DNA of 64,000 bases from Paenibacillus sp. V4I3 (GTDB lineage: Bacteria; Bacillota; Bacilli; Paenibacillales; NBRC-103111), in NCBI RefSeq assembly GCF_030817215.1, contig NZ_JAUSZA010000001.1, positions 1,132,501 through 1,196,500 of the forward strand. Direction: 5' to 3'. Position numbers and translations under genes: made by a program. Numbering within the stretch: position 1 is the stretch's first letter; each line of letters starts with the position of its first letter. A model generated the notes under the pieces. That model ran no database searches. It was not told the origin of the DNA and worked only from the letters and a program-made list of their open reading frames with translations. This document shows, piece by piece, positions 59,533 to 64,000 of this stretch.

Positions 59533-60945
59533 ATGTCAATGAAATCAAGAAAACGTCGTCAATGGCCGCTATTGGCCGGCGCCTGCTTACTTGCTACATG
59601 TGTGGTGATTTTAGTTGGTAAATCGCCTTTCAGCGCACCATTCTCTTGGAAAGACAATACGCCTGCTGTTGTAGTAGCAACACCGCTGCCAACGCCACCA
59701 CCGCGAGAGGCTGTGGAATTCCGTATGCTCGACTTTGATCGCGGCTGGGTGAAATATGCAGATGGGATCGCTAGAACAGAGGATGGTGGCGCGCAGTGGC
59801 AAGAAGCGCTCGGAATAGACATCACTGCCGAGGAAGCAGGTGGCGCTTTGCCAACAGGCGGGCCGATAATTGAACTGCTTAGCCTAGAAGCAAGTTCAGG
59901 CTCGGCCGGTCAAGACAGCCCTAAACCGCTTACGGTCACAGTGGACAATGCCTCTTTTCAAGTGAAGCAATCGCAATTCCTGACGCCTCGCATCGGTTGG
60001 GTGCTTCTCGCCAGTACGAAGGATAGTAAAAACCCACTGCTCATCACAACAGATGGTGGACAGACCTGGGTGGACGGTATGACGGCAGAGGTCAAAGAGG
60101 CCATTCTGAAAGAGAAAAATCATCTGCAGCAATTGAAGATGGAATCGGCGCTCTACGGAACCAAGGAAGATGCCAAAGCAGTTATCGGTTCGAAGTGGAA
60201 GCTCGTTCCGGATAGCGCAGCGCCAGGAGATGTGGTGCTGGTGCGTCATAATGAACCTGGGAGTATCACTTGGTTGAATAAAACGTATACCCTGCAGCCT
60301 TACGGAACGGGATACTTTACGTATTTGCCGATTACGATGAGTGCAAAGCCGGGGAAATATCCGATCGGTGATCAGACACTAACCATTCAACCGAAGAAGT
60401 TCGAAACGCAGTATCTGAAGGTAACGGCTCAGATGGAAAGCATGAAGCAGGACACGGGGCGCATTGCAGCCGACCAGAAGAAGATTGATCTGGCGCGAAG
60501 TAAGTCCGAGCCGGAGTTTCTGTTCAGCGGGCCGTTCGTGCAGCCCGTCGAGGGGATTTTGACGACACCGTATGGGTACACCCGTTATGTGAACGGGAAA
60601 TACGACAGCTCTCATCTAGCCATTGATCTGGCCGCGAAGGAAGGCACCCCGATCAAAGCTACGAACGACGGGGTAGTCGCGCTGGCGGAAACCCTGTATT
60701 TGACTGGCAATGCCATCTATATCGATCATGGGATGGGGCTTTTCTCGCAGTATGCCCATCTCTCGGAGCTGCGCGTGAAAACGGGTGATCGGGTCAAACA
60801 GGGCGATATCATTGGGCTTGTCGGCACGACCGGTTTCTCTACCGGGCCGCATTTGCACTTTACCTTTTGGGCGCACAATGTGCAGGTCAATCCGAACTTA
60901 TTTTTTAATACGACACCGTTTCGCTGGGTTCAGCCGAAGGGGTAA
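59533..60945 (+). CDS. M23 metallopeptidase with N-terminal membrane anchor
   Basis: A 470-residue protein with a basic N-terminus and one hydrophobic segment (residues 12-32), a middle region that includes a sialidase/Asp-box-like stretch (MLDFDRGWVKYADGIARTED, then GGAQW) and a C-terminal LytM/M23 peptidase domain (about 335-470). Zinc ligands are visible: HLAID (His and Asp about 363-367) and HLHF (about 443). A separate His in SQYAHLSEL lies near residue 412. It probably cleaves peptidoglycan cross-bridges at the cell surface. ATG 59533 follows GGGGAGGA. Confidence 0.87.
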   Translation: MSMKSRKRRQWPLLAGACLLATCVVILVGKSPFSAPFSWKDNTPAVVVATPLPTPPPREAVEFRMLDFDRGWVKYADGIARTEDGGAQWQEALGIDITAEEAGGALPTGGPIIELLSLEASSGSAGQDSPKPLTVTVDNASFQVKQSQFLTPRIGWVLLASTKDSKNPLLITTDGGQTWVDGMTAEVKEAILKEKNHLQQLKMESALYGTKEDAKAVIGSKWKLVPDSAAPGDVVLVRHNEPGSITWLNKTYTLQPYGTGYFTYLPITMSAKPGKYPIGDQTLTIQPKKFETQYLKVTAQMESMKQDTGRIAADQKKIDLARSKSEPEFLFSGPFVQPVEGILTTPYGYTRYVNGKYDSSHLAIDLAAKEGTPIKATNDGVVALAETLYLTGNAIYIDHGMGLFSQYAHLSELRVKTGDRVKQGDIIGLVGTTGFSTGPHLHFTFWAHNVQVNPNLFFNTTPFRWVQPKG

Positions 60946-60955
60946 ATAGAAATAG

Positions 60956-60999
60956 GACACCGACTCTTAATATTAATAGAGAGTGTGGTGTCTTTTTTT
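60956..60999 (+). terminator. Terminator after the M23 peptidase gene
   Basis: GACACCGACTCT pairs with AGAGTGTGGTGTC (imperfect), with AT-rich loop, then T7. Confidence 0.82.
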
Positions 61000-61206
61000 G
61001 AAAGCTTAATCCAGCCCGTTGACAAGCTGCCTGATTAAGTTTATTTGTTGTGTTTACAAAATAGTTTATCCCTTACATATTTTATAATCGAATAGCCGCC
61101 CTTAATCGTTGTTATGACGCATTGCAGCTTTTTAATTGTTCAACTATTGTTAATTAAATGTGGAGTAGAAAATGATGAAACCGATCGTTTTATTAAGGGG
61201 GAACAC

Positions 61207-63366
61207 ATGAATACTACAAGAATGGACAGAGGCAAGCGTAACGCCAAACAACCTCAATTTCAGGCAGCTATGGCTAAAATGAGAAGGGACGCTGAAGAAG
61301 CGCTCTCTATCAGCTATAACATTACCGCGAATGAATGCGGTGACTGGGGTCATTACTACCATTGTCATCACGATGGAACGAGGCTTCAATTCGACTGGAA
61401 ACTACCAAAGCAGCATCGTTGTCCTATTTGTGGGACAGTCTGGACAGGGGAACCATTTGATGCTGCATGGCAATCACATGTGCATGTACAGATCGGTCAT
61501 GGTATCTATAGCCTTGGAATAATGTACGGAATAGACCCGCAAATAAGGTATGCCGAGAAAGCCAAATCGTTTTTGCTTGCTTATGCCGACCATTATTGTG
61601 GATACAAGCCACATGGTGACATCCCCTATAACGGACCAGGGAAGCTTTTCGCACAGACATTAGATGAGTCGCATTGGATTCTTGATCTAGTCGTCGGGTA
61701 CGGCCTGCTGAGAGTGGTAATGGATCCTGAAGAAGATGAGCGTATTCGGGAAGGGCTGCTTCGGCCATGCGCGAACTTTCTAATCACCCACAAAGAGCAG
61801 CAAATCCACAATCATGCCTCTCTGATAACATCGGCTATTTGTTCGTTGGGGGTGATGCTGCAAGATGAGGATTTGCTGCGAAGCGGACTGGATGGCGAGT
61901 ATGGGCTTATAGATCAAATCAATCGCGGCGCGCTGGGCGACGGTCTCTGGTATGAAGGGAATTTCAATTATCACTTCTATGCTTTTGAGTCGATATTGAC
62001 GTACTGCTTCCTTGCTGAGGGTACGCAGTGGGATTTACGAAACCATCCAACATTAGTGAAAATGTTCGACTTCCCGCTCGCTTTCATTTTACCGAATGGC
62101 TCATTTCCGATGATGAACGATGCCTCTTCGCAGGGCACTATTAAGAGCTACGCGCGTTTTTATGAAATTGCACTAGATTGGCAAGATAAGCCCGAGTACC
62201 GAGCCTTACTGAAGACAGCCTACGGAATGACAGAAGCCGCATCCGTGCAAGTAATCGACTTTGAGCCGGGACTGCGAGATTCGGTCTATGCGATTTTGTA
62301 TGGTCAAGATTTGACGGAACCGTCATCCTTTTTTGATTTTGTATCCATGCTTAGACAAAGCAGCTCTGCACCAGACAGCGGTCTGACGAAGCTGGTAAGA
62401 AAAGACGGCTTGCATGCGGTTGTCAAACACAGCAAGTTCGGCGGGGAACACGATCACATGGACCGTTTGGGCATATCGCTGGCTTACGGGAGTATTCCGC
62501 TCATGATCGACCCAGGTACGGTCGCTTACGGGGTTCCGGCTCACTATGCCTGGTTTAAGCATACGTATTCTCATAATACGGTGTGCATCGACGGTAAAGA
62601 CCAGCCCCCGCAAGACGCGCGCATCATCCGATTTGAGGAGACAGCATGGGGAGTATGGGTGGAAACGGCAGTTGATTGGAAAGAGGACAGCTACACGATG
62701 AAAGACAAGATCATCCTCCCGCTAGAAATGTGCCCATGGGACGAAGAAGCCTACAGAGGTGCAGAGATTCGGCGTATCAACGTACTTACGGAACAGTATT
62801 TGCTCGATATTGTGAGGGTGACCGTACCTTCCGAACGTGAACTGGAACTGTTAGGTCACATCAGCGGGGAGATGCTTCATAACGATTCGCATTACTGGCA
62901 GTCGACTGATGAGCGTTTTAGCATACTCTCGCAAGATTTGTTCAAGGATAAGCAACACACAGTGATGCAATCGCCGCAATCATTTCGCTACAAGATGCGA
63001 AAGGGGGAACTTGAGCATTGGTGCTGGTGTTCACACCAAGTAGACCTATATACGGCCCGGACACCGGACAATCCGCCCCATCAACAGCGTCAATCCGTTA
63101 TCCAAAAAGTGCGTACCGAGGGAACGGCTTTATTCGTACAAGCATTTATGTACAAGCAGGAAACGGTTGGCTCACGAGTTGCTTTGATAGAAGAAACAAG
63201 AGCGCTGGAGGTCATCGTGGACCAAAGTATTCAACATACCGACCCTGACCAGTCTGGTGCTAACCTTCATATTAAATTGGAATTTAACGGGAAAATTGAT
63301 ACGTATTTGCTCAGATGGTTACAATCTGGGGCCATATTGGATAAAGTTGGGGAAGAAATTCCCTGA
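61207..63366 (+). CDS. Heparinase II/III-family polysaccharide lyase
   Basis: A 719-residue protein without a signal peptide: an alpha-barrel domain (about residues 25-350) followed by the heparinase II/III beta domain (about 400-719). Key segments are HNHASLITSAICSLG (about 201-215), YEGNFNYHFYAFES (about 250-263), GGEHDHMDRLGISLAYG (about 414-430), DPGTVAYG (about 437-444) and YSHNTVCIDG (about 455-464). An N-terminal CHHDGT/CPICG cluster may bind zinc, as in the lyase at 24264. It is followed by a PL8 lyase gene, so it probably degrades oligosaccharides made by that exported enzyme. ATG 61207 follows AAGGGGGA. Confidence 0.82.
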   Translation: MNTTRMDRGKRNAKQPQFQAAMAKMRRDAEEALSISYNITANECGDWGHYYHCHHDGTRLQFDWKLPKQHRCPICGTVWTGEPFDAAWQSHVHVQIGHGIYSLGIMYGIDPQIRYAEKAKSFLLAYADHYCGYKPHGDIPYNGPGKLFAQTLDESHWILDLVVGYGLLRVVMDPEEDERIREGLLRPCANFLITHKEQQIHNHASLITSAICSLGVMLQDEDLLRSGLDGEYGLIDQINRGALGDGLWYEGNFNYHFYAFESILTYCFLAEGTQWDLRNHPTLVKMFDFPLAFILPNGSFPMMNDASSQGTIKSYARFYEIALDWQDKPEYRALLKTAYGMTEAASVQVIDFEPGLRDSVYAILYGQDLTEPSSFFDFVSMLRQSSSAPDSGLTKLVRKDGLHAVVKHSKFGGEHDHMDRLGISLAYGSIPLMIDPGTVAYGVPAHYAWFKHTYSHNTVCIDGKDQPPQDARIIRFEETAWGVWVETAVDWKEDSYTMKDKIILPLEMCPWDEEAYRGAEIRRINVLTEQYLLDIVRVTVPSERELELLGHISGEMLHNDSHYWQSTDERFSILSQDLFKDKQHTVMQSPQSFRYKMRKGELEHWCWCSHQVDLYTARTPDNPPHQQRQSVIQKVRTEGTALFVQAFMYKQETVGSRVALIEETRALEVIVDQSIQHTDPDQSGANLHIKLEFNGKIDTYLLRWLQSGAILDKVGEEIP

Positions 63367-63394
63367 TAGTTGATTTCTCTCACCTTCAAAATCG

Positions 63395-63485
63395 TTTTCC
63401 CCCCTATTTTATTCATGAGAAACTGTATACGTTATTTGTGAGAAGCGGTTATTTGACCGCTATCCTACTCATGAATGGGGGAAAA
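63395..63485 (+). promoter_or_regulatory. Structured leader that could mask the PL8 ribosome binding site
   Basis: Three stems can form: TTTTCCCCC/GGGGGAAAA (63395-63403 with 63477-63485), ATTCATGAG/CTCATGAAT (63411-63419 with 63468-63476) and AGCGGT/ACCGCT (63444-63449 with 63456-63461). The 3' strand of the first stem is the GGGGG ribosome binding site of the PL8 gene. No T-run follows, so control of translation rather than termination is suggested. Confidence 0.55.
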
Positions 63486-63488
63486 TGA

Positions 63489-64000
63489 ATGAAACGCATG
63501 ATCACGTCAGGTTTTCGCATGTTTCTCATCGCCTTATTGTTGTTTGGATTCACTTCATCATTATTTGCAGGACGGGTAGCGGCTGCTGACGAATACGACG
63601 TGTTGAGGCTCAAATGGAAGTCATATCTGCTCGGAGGTGACTATATTGCTTCCGATCCCGATATTTCCGTTATCTTGCAAACCCTTACATCGACTGCACA
63701 AGGATACTGGGACACAATGGACAAATCGGCTTCTCGCACTTATTTATGGAGTGACTTGAGCGATAGCATCGCTGGAACGGATTTGAATAAATCGAGTTTT
63801 ATGGCAATTACTTATTCCCGTTTAGACGCCATGGCCAAAGCTTATTCGATGAACGGATCTTCCCTTTATCAGGAGACCACTCTTTTATCGGACATTATCG
63901 GCGGTCTCGACTGGATGTATGCCAATACATACAATGAGAACAAAACAAAATACGGGAACTGGTTTGATTGGGAAATCAATGTTCCCCTCACGCTTAATAA
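63489..64000 (+). CDS. Polysaccharide lyase family 8, N-terminal part
   Basis: The first 170 residues of an exported enzyme, running off the window. A signal peptide ends near AAAD (about residue 33). The mature start (EYDVLRLKWKSYLLGG) and the helical repeats with NGSSLYQ, LLSDIIGGLDWM and YGNWFDWEINVPLTL are typical of the alpha/alpha-toroid of PL8 hyaluronate, chondroitin AC or xanthan lyases. Catalytic residues (Asn, His, Tyr) lie beyond the window, so the substrate cannot be assigned. ATG 63489 is used; ATG 63485 is in another frame. Confidence 0.85.
   Translation, partial: MKRMITSGFRMFLIALLLFGFTSSLFAGRVAAADEYDVLRLKWKSYLLGGDYIASDPDISVILQTLTSTAQGYWDTMDKSASRTYLWSDLSDSIAGTDLNKSSFMAITYSRLDAMAKAYSMNGSSLYQETTLLSDIIGGLDWMYANTYNENKTKYGNWFDWEINVPLTLN

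Overview
The window looks like a chromosomal segment of a spore-forming Firmicute of the Paenibacillus type. The evidence is moderate GC content, strong GGAGG ribosome binding sites, sigma-A promoters with 17-base spacers, three YesM/YesN-type two-component systems beside sugar ABC importers, and close relatives of Bacillus subtilis MhqR, Des, YdjO and Csp proteins. No tRNA, rRNA, CRISPR array, prophage or intact insertion sequence was seen.

Layout. 0-9.5 kb: start of a secreted helical-repeat protein (minus strand), a heterodimeric ABC exporter, an MhqR-like quinone/electrophile-stress locus (regulator, DoxX, ring-cleaving dioxygenase, hydrolase, flavin reductase) and a RodA/FtsW-type protein. 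9.5-16.4 kb: an MFS remnant, a luciferase-like monooxygenase, the lipid desaturase Des, and a TetR regulator with an MMPL transporter. 16.5-35.4 kb: a carbohydrate region with two ABC importers, each with its own YesM/YesN pair, around an SDR dehydrogenase and two heparinase II/III-family lyases. 35.4-37.3 kb: an NlpC/P60 hydrolase, a MazG-like protein, an XRE regulator and a cold-shock protein. 37.3-44.1 kb (minus strand): a third importer/two-component module. 44.2-45.1 kb: a GC-rich, broken methyltransferase gene. 45.2-54.6 kb: two consecutive operons, each with a Fur box on a sigma-A promoter; the first encodes a flippase-like protein, a membrane phosphodiesterase, a GT2 and a GT-C glycosyltransferase, the second two surface proteins, an FTR1 iron permease and probably a short UDP-sugar dehydrogenase. 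54.7-64 kb: a riboswitch-controlled amidohydrolase and a membrane-fused multicopper oxidase (minus strand), then a second cold-shock protein, YdjO, an M23 peptidase, a third heparinase-family protein and the start of a PL8 lyase.

How it fits together. The lyases, the SDR and the importers form a dispersed system for uronic-acid-containing polysaccharides: lyases cut, importers bring oligosaccharides in, and the SDR probably reduces an unsaturated uronate product. No importer has its own ATPase, so a shared MsmX-type ATPase elsewhere is expected. The most interesting candidate system is the iron-controlled pair of operons at 45-54 kb, which links FTR1 iron uptake (without EfeO/EfeB) to a lipid-linked glycan or glycosylation pathway. 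Regulatory RNA is unusually prominent: twin csp leaders with attenuator-like hairpins, a purine riboswitch that reads as an ON switch, and a leader that could hide the ribosome binding site of the PL8 gene.
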